A stretch of DNA of 64,000 nucleotides from Streptomyces sp. HUAS ZL42 (GCF_040782645.1 NZ_CP160403.1:1922001-1986000); one strand, 5' to 3'; shown: positions 27,366 through 35,781, counted from the first letter of the stretch. Numbers and translations: made by a program. The notes: generated from the letters alone by a model not told the origin.

Positions 27366-28265
27366 ATGACCACCAGCACCGGCTTCGACATCCGCAAGAT
27401 CGGCGGCCGTATCGGCGCCGAAATCCTCGGCGTGGATCTTTCCACCGACCTCGACCCCGCCGTCGTCACCGAGATCAACTCCGCGCTCCTGGAACACAAG
27501 GCGCTCGTCTTCCGCGACCAGAACCTGGACGACGGGGGCCAGCTCCGCTTCGCCTCCCTCTTCGGTGAGCTGACCACCGCGCACCCGACGGTCCCCTCCG
27601 TCGACGGCCAGCCGAACATCCTGCCGGTCGACGGCGACGAGGGGATCCGCGCCAACCAATGGCACACGGACGTCACCTTCGTCCGTACGCCCCCGAAGGC
27701 GTCCACGCTGCGCAGCATCGTGGTCCCGCCCTACGGCGGCAACACCCTCATCGCCAACTCGGCCACCGCGTACCGGGATCTGCCCGAGCCGCTGCGCGAG
27801 CTGGCGGACAGGCTGTGGGCCGTGCACACCAACGACTACGACTACGCCGCCCCGAAGAGCGAGAAGGCGGCCGAGCACCGCAGGCGGTTCGTCTCCCGCA
27901 AGTACCGCACCGCCCACCCGGTCGTCCGCGTCCACCCCGAGACCGGGGAGCGCGGGTTGTTCGTCGGCGGCTTCGCCCAGAGCATCCTGGGCCTCGGCCC
28001 GTCCGACTCCCGCGACCTGCTGCGCATCTTCCAGTCGTACGTCACCCGTCCCGAGAACATCGTGCGCGTGGCCTGGACGCCCGGCGACCTCGTCCTGTTC
28101 GACAACCGCATCACCCAGCACTACGCCCCCGACGACTACGGCGACCTGCCGCGCCTGCTGCACCGGGTGACCGTCGCGGGCGACGTCCCGGCCGGTGTCG
28201 ACGGCCGCCTCAGCCACGTCATCGAGGGAGACGACGCCGCCCACTACACCCCGGCCGCGGCCTGA
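27366..28265 (+). CDS. TauD/TfdA-family Fe(II)/2-oxoglutarate dioxygenase
   Basis: 299 aa. Iron ligands are His100-x-Asp102 (QWHTDVTF) and His252 (TQHYAPDDY); Arg267 (LLHRVTV) should bind 2-oxoglutarate. Such enzymes hydroxylate the carbon next to sulfonate or sulfate groups (taurine, alkyl sulfates) and release sulfite/sulfate. An AAAGGA site lies before the ATG, and the gene sits 40 bp after the ferredoxin, so it is likely the end of the operon that begins at 20995. A palindromic hairpin follows. Confidence 0.9.
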   Translation: MTTSTGFDIRKIGGRIGAEILGVDLSTDLDPAVVTEINSALLEHKALVFRDQNLDDGGQLRFASLFGELTTAHPTVPSVDGQPNILPVDGDEGIRANQWHTDVTFVRTPPKASTLRSIVVPPYGGNTLIANSATAYRDLPEPLRELADRLWAVHTNDYDYAAPKSEKAAEHRRRFVSRKYRTAHPVVRVHPETGERGLFVGGFAQSILGLGPSDSRDLLRIFQSYVTRPENIVRVAWTPGDLVLFDNRITQHYAPDDYGDLPRLLHRVTVAGDVPAGVDGRLSHVIEGDDAAHYTPAAA

Positions 28266-28287
28266 GCACCGCACCCGCCACGCGCGG

Positions 28288-28321
28288 CCGCCGGGCAGGG
28301 GTATCAGCTCCCGCCCGGCGG
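28288..28321 (+). terminator. GC-rich hairpin after the TauD gene
   Basis: 9-bp arms CCGCCGGGC (28288-28296) and GCCCGGCGG (28313-28321) with a 16-nt loop, 22 bp after the tauD-like stop. No U-tract; a typical actinobacterial terminator-like stem. Confidence 0.5.
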
Positions 28322-28356
28322 TCTGCCCGTAGCCGATGACGGCCGAGGCCATACGG

Positions 28357-28362
28357 GATAAT
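28357..28362 (+). promoter_or_regulatory. -10 element of a probably leaderless Rrf2 gene
   Basis: GATAAT, seven bases upstream of the ATG at 28369. No ribosome-binding site is present, so transcription probably starts at the A of the start codon. No clear -35 hexamer was found. Confidence 0.4.
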
Positions 28363-28368
28363 GGACGC

Positions 28369-28827
28369 ATGCGGATCTCAGCCAGAGCGGACTACGCGGT
28401 ACGTGCCGCACTGCAGCTCGCCGCGTCACGGGATGACGCGCCACTGAAAGCCGAGGCCATCGCCGACGCCCAGGACATCCCGCACAAGTTCCTCGAAAGC
28501 ATCCTGAACGACATGCGCCGGGGCGGTCTCGTCCTCAGCCAGCGCGGCGGCAACGGCGGCTACCGGCTGGCCAAGCCCGCCGAGTCCATCAGCATCGCCG
28601 ACGTCATCCGCACCGTGGACGGCCCCCTGGTCTCGGTACGCGGCGTCCGCCCACCCGAGCTGTCCTACACCGGCCCCGCCGAGTCGCTGCTGCCCCTGTG
28701 GATCGCATTGCGGTCCAACGTGCGCGAGATCCTCGAGGGCGTGTCGCTCGCCGACGTCGCATCGGCCCAACTGCCCGCCGATGTATCCGCGTTGACCAAC
28801 GCCCCGAGCGCCTGGGTAAACCCCTGA
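28369..28827 (+). CDS. Rrf2-family transcriptional regulator
   Basis: 152 aa, standard Rrf2 length. Begins MRISARADYAVRAALQLAA, with the winged helix using IPHKFLESILNDMRRGGLV and SQRGGNGGYRLAKP. The three-Cys Fe-S loop of IscR/NsrR-type members is absent (no Cys in the protein), so it resembles the cysteine-metabolism repressor CymR group, which acts with O-acetylserine sulfhydrylase. Flanked on both sides by sulfur-uptake operons, it is the best local candidate for a sulfur-responsive repressor of the 34-bp palindromes at 17647 and 28920. Confidence 0.85.
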   Translation: MRISARADYAVRAALQLAASRDDAPLKAEAIADAQDIPHKFLESILNDMRRGGLVLSQRGGNGGYRLAKPAESISIADVIRTVDGPLVSVRGVRPPELSYTGPAESLLPLWIALRSNVREILEGVSLADVASAQLPADVSALTNAPSAWVNP

Positions 28828-28919
28828 CACGCTGGTCCGTCGACCGAAGATCCCAATGAGCGAGATAGTCGCGTCCATCATATGAACACCCCCTTGGGGT
28901 GAACGCCACCTTCTGCCAC

Positions 28920-28953
28920 GATCCCTATCAGCCAGGTAGGAAAACTAGGGATC
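28920..28953. promoter_or_regulatory. 34-bp palindromic operator candidate upstream of the third leader peptide
   Basis: Perfect 8-bp arms GATCCCTA (28920-28927) and TAGGGATC (28946-28953) with an 18-bp spacer, ending 14 bp before the leader-peptide ATG. Same arm length, core and spacer as 17647-17680. Confidence 0.62.
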
Positions 28954-28967
28954 CGTGAGGGGTGGCC

Positions 28968-29069
28968 ATGCGAACGCGCAACCGCGCAGACCTGTCGCTC
29001 CCCCTGCTGACCTCGCGCCGCCACATCGACCTCGGCCGCACGTCCAGCGCCATCTGTCGGCCCGCCTGA
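28968..29069 (+). CDS. Putative Cys-containing leader peptide (33 aa)
   Basis: ATG with GAGGGG five bases upstream. The C-terminus SRRHIDLGRTSSAICRPA fits the RRHxDxxRxxSAxC leader signature most closely of the three in this window. It precedes the second sulfonate-type ABC operon by ~207 bp, with a 13-bp direct repeat (CCTGAGGCCGTCG) around its stop and a hairpin at 29194-29238. Cys-dependent attenuation is inferred. Confidence 0.72.
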   Translation: MRTRNRADLSLPLLTSRRHIDLGRTSSAICRPA

Positions 29070-29193
29070 GGCCGTCGTGCCTGAGGCCGTCGAAGAAGAT
29101 CCTTCGGTCGGCAGCGTCACCCGCGCCCGCCCATCCCCGCACAGCTCCGTTCCCGGATCCGCGACGGCATTCCCGCCGCCGAGGGCCGGCGAA

Positions 29194-29238
29194 CGAAGCG
29201 CAGGCGCATGCCCATGAGCTTTGCGCCTCGCGCTTTCG
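29194..29238 (+). promoter_or_regulatory. Extended imperfect hairpin before the second ABC operon
   Basis: Inner perfect arms AGGCGCA (29202-29208) and TGCGCCT (29222-29228) with a 13-nt loop. Outer arms CGAAGCGC and GCGCTTTCG extend it with small bulges. It ends 38 bp before the GTG of the substrate-binding protein. No U-tract; candidate attenuator or translation-control stem. Confidence 0.4.
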
Positions 29239-29275
29239 CATCCCTGATCAACCCATTCCCCGAGAGGACACCTCC

Positions 29276-30382
29276 GTGTCTGCCGCAAGACCGCTCACCA
29301 CCCTGCGCACCATCGCCGTCGTAGCAGCACTCCCCCTCCTGCTCACCGCATGCGGCTACGGATCCGACGCCACCGACGACGACAAGCAGACCGAGGTCGC
29401 GGCGGACGCCAAGAAGCTCTCCGCCGACGAGGTGAAGATCGGCTACTTCCCCAACCTCACCCACGCCACGGCCCTGGTGGGCGTCCAGGAAGGTCTGCTC
29501 CAGAAGGAGCTCGGCGGCACCAAGATCAAGGCGTCCACCTTCAACGCCGGCCCCTCCGAGATCGAGGCGCTCAACGCCGGCTCCATCGACATCGGCTGGA
29601 TCGGCCCCTCTCCCGCCATCAACGGCTACACCAAGTCCAGCGGCAAGAACCTGCGCATCATCAGCGGTTCCGCCTCCGGCGGCGTGAAGCTCGTCGTCAA
29701 CCCGAAGAAGATCAAGTCCCTGGACGACGTCAAGGGCAAGAAGATCGCCACACCGCAGCTCGGCAACACCCAGGACGTCGCGTTCCTCAACTGGATCGCC
29801 GAGAAGGGCTGGAAGGTCGACGCCGAGAGCGGCAAGGGCGACGTCTCCGTGGTCCGCACCGACAACAAGATCACCCCGGACGCCTACAAGTCCGGCTCCA
29901 TCGACGGAGCCTGGGTGCCGGAGCCGACCGCGTCGAAGTTGGTCGCCGAGGGCGCGAAGGTGATCCTCGACGAGGCCGACCTGTGGCCCGACAAGAAGTT
30001 CGTGATCACGAACATCATCGTGTCGCAGAAATTCCTCAAGGAACACCCGGACGTCGTCGAGGCCGTGCTCCGCGGCTCGGTGAAGACCAACGAGTGGATC
30101 AACGCCAACCCGGACAAGGCGAAGGCGGCCGCCAACGCGGCGCTGAAGAAGGAGTCCGGCAAGGCGCTGCCCGCCGACGTCATCGACCCGGCCTGGACGT
30201 CCATCACCTTCCTCGACGACCCGCTGGCCGCCACCCTCAACACCCAGGCCGAGCACGCGGTGAAGGCCGGCCTGCTGGAGAAGCCCGACCTGAAGGGCAT
30301 CTACGACCTCGCACCGCTCAACAAGGTCCTCAAGGCCGAGGGCAAGGACGAGGTCGACGACGCCGGTCTCGGCGCCGAGTAG
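29276..30382 (+). CDS. ABC transporter substrate-binding lipoprotein, SsuA/TauA type
   Basis: 368 aa. Sec signal peptide with lipobox LLTAC (Cys26), then an SsuA-like periplasmic fold: VKIGYFPNLTHATALVGVQE, FNAGPSEIEALNAGSIDIGW, and ITNIIVSQKFLKEHPDVVEA. GTG start with GAGAGGA upstream. First gene of the second sulfonate-type ABC operon (ATPase 30437, permease 31221). Ligand unknown; aliphatic sulfonates or taurine are likely. Confidence 0.87.
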   Translation: MSAARPLTTLRTIAVVAALPLLLTACGYGSDATDDDKQTEVAADAKKLSADEVKIGYFPNLTHATALVGVQEGLLQKELGGTKIKASTFNAGPSEIEALNAGSIDIGWIGPSPAINGYTKSSGKNLRIISGSASGGVKLVVNPKKIKSLDDVKGKKIATPQLGNTQDVAFLNWIAEKGWKVDAESGKGDVSVVRTDNKITPDAYKSGSIDGAWVPEPTASKLVAEGAKVILDEADLWPDKKFVITNIIVSQKFLKEHPDVVEAVLRGSVKTNEWINANPDKAKAAANAALKKESGKALPADVIDPAWTSITFLDDPLAATLNTQAEHAVKAGLLEKPDLKGIYDLAPLNKVLKAEGKDEVDDAGLGAE

Positions 30383-30436
30383 CCGAACAGCTGACAAACG
30401 GCAACCGACCCGATGAGTACCCAGGAGGTGACGACC

Positions 30437-31234
30437 ATGGCCACCACGGTCGCCAAGGCTGTCCAGGACGCCACAGCGGTGACGCACGCCGCCCGGATCG
30501 AGCACGTCTCGAAGTCCTTCCCCGCCCCGGGCACGCCCGGCGGGCAGCAGCTCGTGCTGGACGACATCACCCTCGATGTCGCACCGGGCGAGTTCGTCAC
30601 CCTCCTGGGGGCCTCCGGCTGCGGCAAGTCCACCCTGCTCAACCTGGTCGCGGGACTGGATCTGCCGTCCGCCGGCTCCATCGGCACCGACGGCCGGCCC
30701 GCCCTGATGTTCCAGGAGCACGCCCTGTTCCCGTGGCTGACCGCGGGCAAGAACATCGAACTCGCGCTGAAGCTGCGCGGCGTCGCCAGGCCGGAGCGCC
30801 GCGCCGAGGCGGAACGGCTGCTGGAACTCGTACGGTTGCAGGGCGCGCACGGCAAGCGGGTGCACGAACTGTCGGGCGGTATGCGCCAGCGCGTCGCCCT
30901 GGCCCGCGCGCTGGCCCAGGACAGCCGGCTGCTGCTGATGGACGAACCGTTCGCCGCGCTGGACGCCATCACCCGTGACGTCCTGCACGACGAGCTGACC
31001 CGCATCTGGCACGAGACGGGAGTGTCGGTGCTGTTCGTGACGCACAACGTGCGGGAGGCGGTGAAGCTGGCGCAGCGCGTGGTGCTGCTGTCCTCGCGGC
31101 CGGGACGGATAGCCCGGGAATGGACCGTCGGCATCCCGCAGCCGCGCCGCATCGAGGACAGCGCGGTCGCCGAGCTGTCCGTCGAAATCACCGAAGAACT
31201 GCGCAGGGAGATCCGCCGCCATGGCCAGCACTGA
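30437..31234 (+). CDS. ABC transporter ATP-binding protein, SsuB/TauB type
   Basis: 265 aa from the ATG preceded by AGGAGGTGACGACC. An in-frame ATG at 30413 has no such site. Motifs: Walker A GASGCGKST, signature LSGGMRQRVALARA, Walker B LLLMDEPFAALD, H-loop FVTHNV. The 3' end overlaps the permease by 14 bp. Confidence 0.91.
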   Translation: MATTVAKAVQDATAVTHAARIEHVSKSFPAPGTPGGQQLVLDDITLDVAPGEFVTLLGASGCGKSTLLNLVAGLDLPSAGSIGTDGRPALMFQEHALFPWLTAGKNIELALKLRGVARPERRAEAERLLELVRLQGAHGKRVHELSGGMRQRVALARALAQDSRLLLMDEPFAALDAITRDVLHDELTRIWHETGVSVLFVTHNVREAVKLAQRVVLLSSRPGRIAREWTVGIPQPRRIEDSAVAELSVEITEELRREIRRHGQH

Positions 31235-32156
31235 CACCGGCACCGACGCCAACAAGGCCGGCTCATCGGCAGCCGGGGAGCCCCAGGACACGCAGGACAC
31301 GCAAGATCTGGCGGGGCTGGAGGCCGGACTCGACGCCCTGGAATCGGTGCAGGCCGACCGTACACCGCTGCGCGAGACGCTGATACGCAAGGCACTGCCG
31401 CCCATCACCGCCGTCGCACTGGTGCTGGTGGTCTGGCAGCTACTGGTGTGGGCCGAGGTCGCCCCCGACTACAAGCTGCCGTCGCCGTCCGCGGTGTGGG
31501 ACGAGGTGACCGACGCCTGGCGGCAGGGCACGCTCCTCGACTACATCTGGACATCCGTCTCGCGCGGCCTGCTCGGCTTCCTGATGGCACTCGCCATCGG
31601 TACGCCGCTCGGCCTGCTGGTCGCCCGGGTGAAATTCGTCAGGGCGGCCGTCGGCACCATCCTGTCCGGTCTGCAGTCGCTGCCATCCGTGGCCTGGGTG
31701 CCGCCCGCCGTGCTCTGGCTGGGCCTGAACAACTCGATGATGTACGCCGTGATCCTGCTCGGCGCGGTCCCCTCCATCGCCAACGGCCTCGTCGCGGGCA
31801 TCGACCAGATCCCCCCGCTGTTCCTGCGCGCCGGACGCACCCTGGGCGCGACCGGCCTGCGCGGCGCCTGGCACATCGTGATGCCGGGCGCGCTCCCCGG
31901 CTATCTCGCCGGACTGAAGCAGGGCTGGGCATTCTCCTGGCGCTCGCTGATGGCCGCCGAGATCATCGCCTCCTCGCCCGATCTGGGCGTCGGACTCGGC
32001 CAGTTGCTGGAGAACGGGCGCAACAACGCCAGCATCTCGCAGGTGTTCCTGGCCATCTTCCTCATCCTTCTCGTCGGCATCGCCATCGACCTGCTGATCT
32101 TCAGCCCGCTGGAACGGCGGGTGCTGCGCGGCCGGGGCCTGCTGGTCACCCGCTGA
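31221..32156 (+). CDS. ABC transporter permease, SsuC/TauC type
   Basis: 311 aa. Acidic, Gln/Asp-rich N-terminal tail of ~50 residues (repeated DTQDTQD), then about six membrane helices with a cytoplasmic loop around RAGRTLGATGLRGAWHIVMP. Completes the second organosulfur importer. Confidence 0.9.
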   Translation: MASTDTGTDANKAGSSAAGEPQDTQDTQDLAGLEAGLDALESVQADRTPLRETLIRKALPPITAVALVLVVWQLLVWAEVAPDYKLPSPSAVWDEVTDAWRQGTLLDYIWTSVSRGLLGFLMALAIGTPLGLLVARVKFVRAAVGTILSGLQSLPSVAWVPPAVLWLGLNNSMMYAVILLGAVPSIANGLVAGIDQIPPLFLRAGRTLGATGLRGAWHIVMPGALPGYLAGLKQGWAFSWRSLMAAEIIASSPDLGVGLGQLLENGRNNASISQVFLAIFLILLVGIAIDLLIFSPLERRVLRGRGLLVTR

Positions 32157-32732
32157 ACGAACGGATCGCAATCAGTACCGGTCCGCTGGGCATGAGCAGT
32201 CATTGCCCTGGAGGTCTCAGCCTTCCTGCTGGTGCCACGCGGTCGCATCAGGTCCGGGTGATGTTGGTAAGACCCGATGCACATGTCAGTCCCGCTTCCA
32301 GGGCACGGCGGGAGCCACTGCCCGACACCTACGCCAGGGCGATCGGTAGAGACGCAGCGCCCACCTACGGTTCCGACGCTCCCGGACCGTAAGCGCGTTG
32401 GCCAGGGCGTTCGGTGCTACTGCGTGTACGCCGAAGGCGCGCGAAAGCCATGGCTCGCAGCCAGGGCGTCGGCCGCCTGCCGCTCGTGTACGGCGACATC
32501 GCCACTGCAGGGACACCAGCAGCTGTGCCGTGCAAGTGATCCGCCCAGCGGAGTCACTCCGCAGCCGCTTCAAGTGATACGCAAGGTGCGTGGCAACGCC
32601 CTGACCAGCTCTTCCGCAGAGACGCTTCCGCCTGACAGAAGCAGCCTTGCGCGACGACCGCGGCCGTCAGGACCCTGATCCCAACCACGGCACGCGGGGC
32701 GACGGCGCCCCGCTCTCAGGGACGGGAACGCC
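32157..32732. other. 576-bp gene-free interval
   Basis: No frame on either strand shows Streptomyces-like codon bias or a recognisable domain. Base composition is less G/C-skewed by codon position than in flanking genes. It may hold the promoter of the Rieske oxygenase operon or degenerate old coding sequence. No clear promoter hexamers, large repeats or RNA gene were seen. Confidence 0.5.
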
Positions 32733-33803
32733 ATGCCTCACACGACCGCCTTCGCCAAGAACCAGTGGTACGTCGCCGCCTACTCGCACGAGGTCGGCCG
32801 CGAGCTGCTCGGCCGTACGATCCTGGGCGAACCCCTCGTCTTCTACCGCACCGAGGAGGACGGCACGCCCGTCGTTCTGCACGACCGTTGCGTGCACCGC
32901 CGCTACCCGCTGTCGGAGGCCCCGACCCGGCTCGACGGCGACCGGATCGTGTGCGGCTACCACGGCTTCACGTACGACACGACGGGCGCCTGCGTCTACG
33001 TGCCCGGGCAGAAGCGCATACCGCGCACCGCTCGCGTCACCTCGTACCCCGTCGTCGAGCAGGACTCGCTGATCTGGGTGTGGATCGGCGATCCGGCCCT
33101 GGCCGACCCGCAGACCATCCCGCGGGCGAAGCACCTCGACTCCCCCGGCTGGGTCACCGTGCGCGGCATGGAGCCCATCGACTGCGACTACGGGCTCCTC
33201 GTCGACAACCTCCTCGACCTCTCCCACGAGACGTACCTGCACGGCGGTTACATCGGCACCCCCGAGGTCGCCGAGACGCCGATCACGACCGAGGTCGACG
33301 AGGGCGCGGGCATCGTGCGGGTGAGCCGTCACATGGACGACGCCGAGTGCCCGCCGTTCTACGCCAAGTCGACCGGCATCGAGGGCCGGATCACCCGCTG
33401 GCAGGACATCGAGTACCACGCCCCGTGCCTGTACCTGCTGCACAGCCGCGTCGCTCCGGTCGGCGTGGTGCCCGAGGCGGACGGCAGCGACCCGAACGGC
33501 TTCCACACCGAGGTCACGTACGCCATCACGCCGTCCGCCGACGGCAAGGTGTACGACTTCTGGATGGTCTCGCGCGACTGGGCGACGGGCGACGACGAGG
33601 TCACCGAGTTCCTGCGGAACAACAACCACACGGTCGTCATGCAGGACGTGACCGCACTCAACCTGCTGCAGAAGACGCTCGGCAGCGAGCGCACCGGCTA
33701 CCAGGAGCTGAGCATCAACATCGACACCGGCGGCCTGGCCGCCCGCCGTATCCTGGCCCGGCTGGTCGAGGAGGGCGCCAAGCCCGTGGAGAAGGTCCAG
33801 TGA
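32733..33803 (+). CDS. Rieske non-heme iron oxygenase, VanA-like oxygenase subunit
   Basis: 356 aa. Rieske [2Fe-2S] ligands Cys53-x-His55 (RCVHRRY) and Cys74-x2-His77 (CGYHGFTYD). The mononuclear iron site is DNLLDLSHETYLHGG (Asp...His...His). The length and single-subunit layout fit VanA-type O-demethylases and related aromatic-acid oxygenases. Its reductase is encoded two genes on (33967). Start/stop overlaps with the 56-aa gene show tight coupling. An ABC transporter and IclR regulator nearby suggest uptake and oxidation of an aromatic acid or ether; the substrate is not defined. Confidence 0.9.
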   Translation: MPHTTAFAKNQWYVAAYSHEVGRELLGRTILGEPLVFYRTEEDGTPVVLHDRCVHRRYPLSEAPTRLDGDRIVCGYHGFTYDTTGACVYVPGQKRIPRTARVTSYPVVEQDSLIWVWIGDPALADPQTIPRAKHLDSPGWVTVRGMEPIDCDYGLLVDNLLDLSHETYLHGGYIGTPEVAETPITTEVDEGAGIVRVSRHMDDAECPPFYAKSTGIEGRITRWQDIEYHAPCLYLLHSRVAPVGVVPEADGSDPNGFHTEVTYAITPSADGKVYDFWMVSRDWATGDDEVTEFLRNNNHTVVMQDVTALNLLQKTLGSERTGYQELSINIDTGGLAARRILARLVEEGAKPVEKVQ

Positions 33804-33970
33804 CATCACCGACCGGAGAGATCTACCGCATCGACTGGCTGCCGGGCACCGACGTGCTGCACGGCACCTGTCACTGCGGCCGCGAGCACACCGCCCAGGA
33901 CCCGGTCGAGATGTGGGAGTGGATGCTCGCCCACCCACAGGGACACGAGCCGCGAGGAAACAGCTCATGA
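33800..33970 (+). CDS. 56-aa conserved-looking protein between VanA- and VanB-like genes
   Basis: GTG start overlaps the oxygenase stop (GTGA) and its stop overlaps the reductase start (ATGA), a strong argument that it is translated. Sequence features: EIYRIDWLPGTDVLHGTCHCG, given here as IYRIDWLPGTD and LHGTCHCGREH, with a compact Cys-x-Cys-x3-His motif, and an acidic/aromatic C-terminal helix DPVEMWEWMLAHP. It could bind a metal or assist the oxygenase-reductase complex. No function is known to me. Confidence 0.75.
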   Translation: MTSPTGEIYRIDWLPGTDVLHGTCHCGREHTAQDPVEMWEWMLAHPQGHEPRGNSS

Positions 33971-34902
33971 CCGTGTACGAAGCCGAACTCGTCGTCGACC
34001 GCCGGGAGGTGGCGGCCGACGGCGTGCTCGCCCTCACCCTCCGCCACCCGCTGGGCGAGGAACTCCCCACCTGGGAGCCGGGCGCGCACATCGACGTACT
34101 GCTCGGCCCGGACCTGGAGCGGCAGTACTCGCTGTGCGGGGATCCGGCGGACCGTGGCACCTGGCGGATCGGTGTCCTGCGCGAACCCGAGGGCCGCGGC
34201 GGATCGGCGTACGTGCACGAGCAGTTGGGGCAGGGCGACAAGGTGCGGGTGCGCGGTCCGCGCAACCACTTCGCCCTGCGGGCGGCTTCCCGTTACCGCT
34301 TCGTCGCCGGCGGCATCGGCGTCACCCCCATCCTGCCGATGCTGGCCGCGGCCGAGGCGGCAGGCGCCGAGTGGACGCTCCTCTACGGCGGTCGCACACG
34401 CAACTCCATGGCGTTCACACAGGAGTTGGCGCGGTACGGGGAACGGGTGACCATCGCCCCGCAGGACGAGGTCGGACTGCTCGATCTCGGGTCGGTCCTC
34501 GACGGCCTGCCGGAGGACACACTCGTCTACTGCTGCGGTCCCGGGCCCCTGCTCGACGCGGTCGAGGAGCGGTGCCCGCCCGGGGCACTCCACATGGAAC
34601 GGTTCCAGCCGAAGGAGCAACAGAGCGGGGAGGACGGCGAGTTCGAGGTCGTGCTGGCGCAGAGCGGCCACACCCTCACCGTCGCGCCGGGCGTCTCCGT
34701 CCTGGACACCGTGCGTACCGCCGGTGTCGAGGTGCTCTACTCCTGCGCGGAGGGCACCTGCGGCACCTGTGAGACCGACGTGCTGGAAGGCACGCCGGAC
34801 CATCGTGACTCCGTCCTCACACCTCAGGAGCGGGAGGCCGGGGAGACGATGATGATCTGTGTGTCCCGGTGTCGGGGGAAGAAGCTCGTCCTGGATCTGT
34901 GA
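33967..34902 (+). CDS. VanB-like reductase (flavin/NAD(P)H domain plus plant-type [2Fe-2S])
   Basis: 311 aa, phthalate-dioxygenase-reductase order. Flavin-binding RQYSLCGDP near residue 57, NAD-binding GGIGVTPILPML ~113-124, then a C-terminal ferredoxin domain with CAEGTCGTC and a distal Cys (MMICVSRC). It passes NADH electrons to the Rieske subunit. The last 86 bp are antisense to the 3' end of the IclR gene. Confidence 0.92.
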   Translation: MTVYEAELVVDRREVAADGVLALTLRHPLGEELPTWEPGAHIDVLLGPDLERQYSLCGDPADRGTWRIGVLREPEGRGGSAYVHEQLGQGDKVRVRGPRNHFALRAASRYRFVAGGIGVTPILPMLAAAEAAGAEWTLLYGGRTRNSMAFTQELARYGERVTIAPQDEVGLLDLGSVLDGLPEDTLVYCCGPGPLLDAVEERCPPGALHMERFQPKEQQSGEDGEFEVVLAQSGHTLTVAPGVSVLDTVRTAGVEVLYSCAEGTCGTCETDVLEGTPDHRDSVLTPQEREAGETMMICVSRCRGKKLVLDL

Positions 34903-35668
34903 TCCGCAGGTCGGCCTCGATCCGCGCCACGGCCGCACGCAGGGGAGGCAGCAGCTCCCGGTGAATCGACTCCACCGACGTACGGCCGGCGTGCACCGCG
35001 ATGTTCACGCCGGCCACCACCACGCCGTCCCTGTCCCGTACGGGGGCGGCGACCGAACGCAGCCCCTCCTCCAGCTCCTGGTCGACCAGGGCGTACCCCT
35101 GACGCCGTACGCGCACGAGTTCCGCCCTCAGATCCTCCCGCGAGATAAGGGTGCGGGCCGTCAGGGGCCGCAACTGCGCGCGATCGAGCCGGAGTTCGAG
35201 CTCTCCGTCCGCAAGGGCCGCCAACATCACCCGGCCGACGGACGTGACATGCGCGGGGAACCGGGTCCCGACGGTGATCGTCGCCGACATGATGCGCCGG
35301 GTCGGCACCCGGGCGACGTACACGATGTCGTCGCCGTCGAGGACACACAGCGACGACGACTCCTTCACCTCCGCGACGAGGTTCTCCAGGTGTGTCTGGG
35401 CGAGTTGAGGGAGTGTCAGGCCCGCGAGATAGGCATAGCCGAGTTCCAGCACGCGCGGGGTGAGCCGGAAGAGGCGGCCGTCCGAACGGACGTATCCGAG
35501 GTCGGCGAGGGTGAGCAGCAGGCGGCGGGCGGCGGCGCGGGTGAGGTCGCAGGCACGGGCGACCTCACTGAGTGTGCGCGCCGGGTGGTCCGCGTCGAAG
35601 CAGCGAATGACGGCGAGGCCCCGTTCGAAGGACCTGACGAAGTGCGGTGCGCGGGGTGCGGTGGACAT
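34817..35668 (-). CDS. IclR-family transcriptional regulator
   Basis: 283 aa from an ATG with GGAGG seven bases upstream. N-terminal winged helix (FERGLAVIRCF ... LSEVARACDLTRAAARRLLLT), then the IclR effector domain (VPTRRIMSATITVGTRFPAH, SVAAPVRDRDGVVVAGVNIA). This resembles PcaR/PobR-type regulators of aromatic catabolism. The last ~27 residues (PGRASSPDTGTHRSSSS...) exceed the family norm and lie opposite the vanB-like 3' end. It diverges from the ABC operon at 35819 and probably controls both neighbours. Confidence 0.88.
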   Translation of the reverse strand: MSTAPRAPHFVRSFERGLAVIRCFDADHPARTLSEVARACDLTRAAARRLLLTLADLGYVRSDGRLFRLTPRVLELGYAYLAGLTLPQLAQTHLENLVAEVKESSSLCVLDGDDIVYVARVPTRRIMSATITVGTRFPAHVTSVGRVMLAALADGELELRLDRAQLRPLTARTLISREDLRAELVRVRRQGYALVDQELEEGLRSVAAPVRDRDGVVVAGVNIAVHAGRTSVESIHRELLPPLRAAVARIEADLRITDPGRASSPDTGTHRSSSSPRPPAPEV

Positions 35669-35709
35669 CGCAGCCTCCAAACTGTCAACAATTTCGTCAG
35701 CCAAACCCA

Positions 35710-35739
35710 TTGACCGGGTCGGAGTGCCGGATCTACGTT
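35710..35739 (+). promoter_or_regulatory. Sigma70-like promoter for the ABC operon at 35819
   Basis: -35 TTGACC (35710-35715), 18-bp spacer, -10 TACGTT (35734-35739), in the intergenic region divergent from the IclR gene. Confidence 0.55.
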
Positions 35740-35762
35740 CCCTGCACGCCGATTGAGCACTA

Positions 35763-35781
35763 CTGTGCGGTGTGCGCACAG
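35763..35781. promoter_or_regulatory. Inverted repeat in the IclR-ABC intergenic region
   Basis: Perfect 7-bp arms CTGTGCG and CGCACAG with a 5-nt centre, downstream of the predicted transcription start for the ABC operon. Candidate IclR operator or 5'-UTR stem. Confidence 0.4.

Noticed and set aside
32277..32678. Coding gene in the 32,157-32,732 gap
   Set aside because: Plus and minus frames lack codon-position bias, ribosome sites and recognisable domains.
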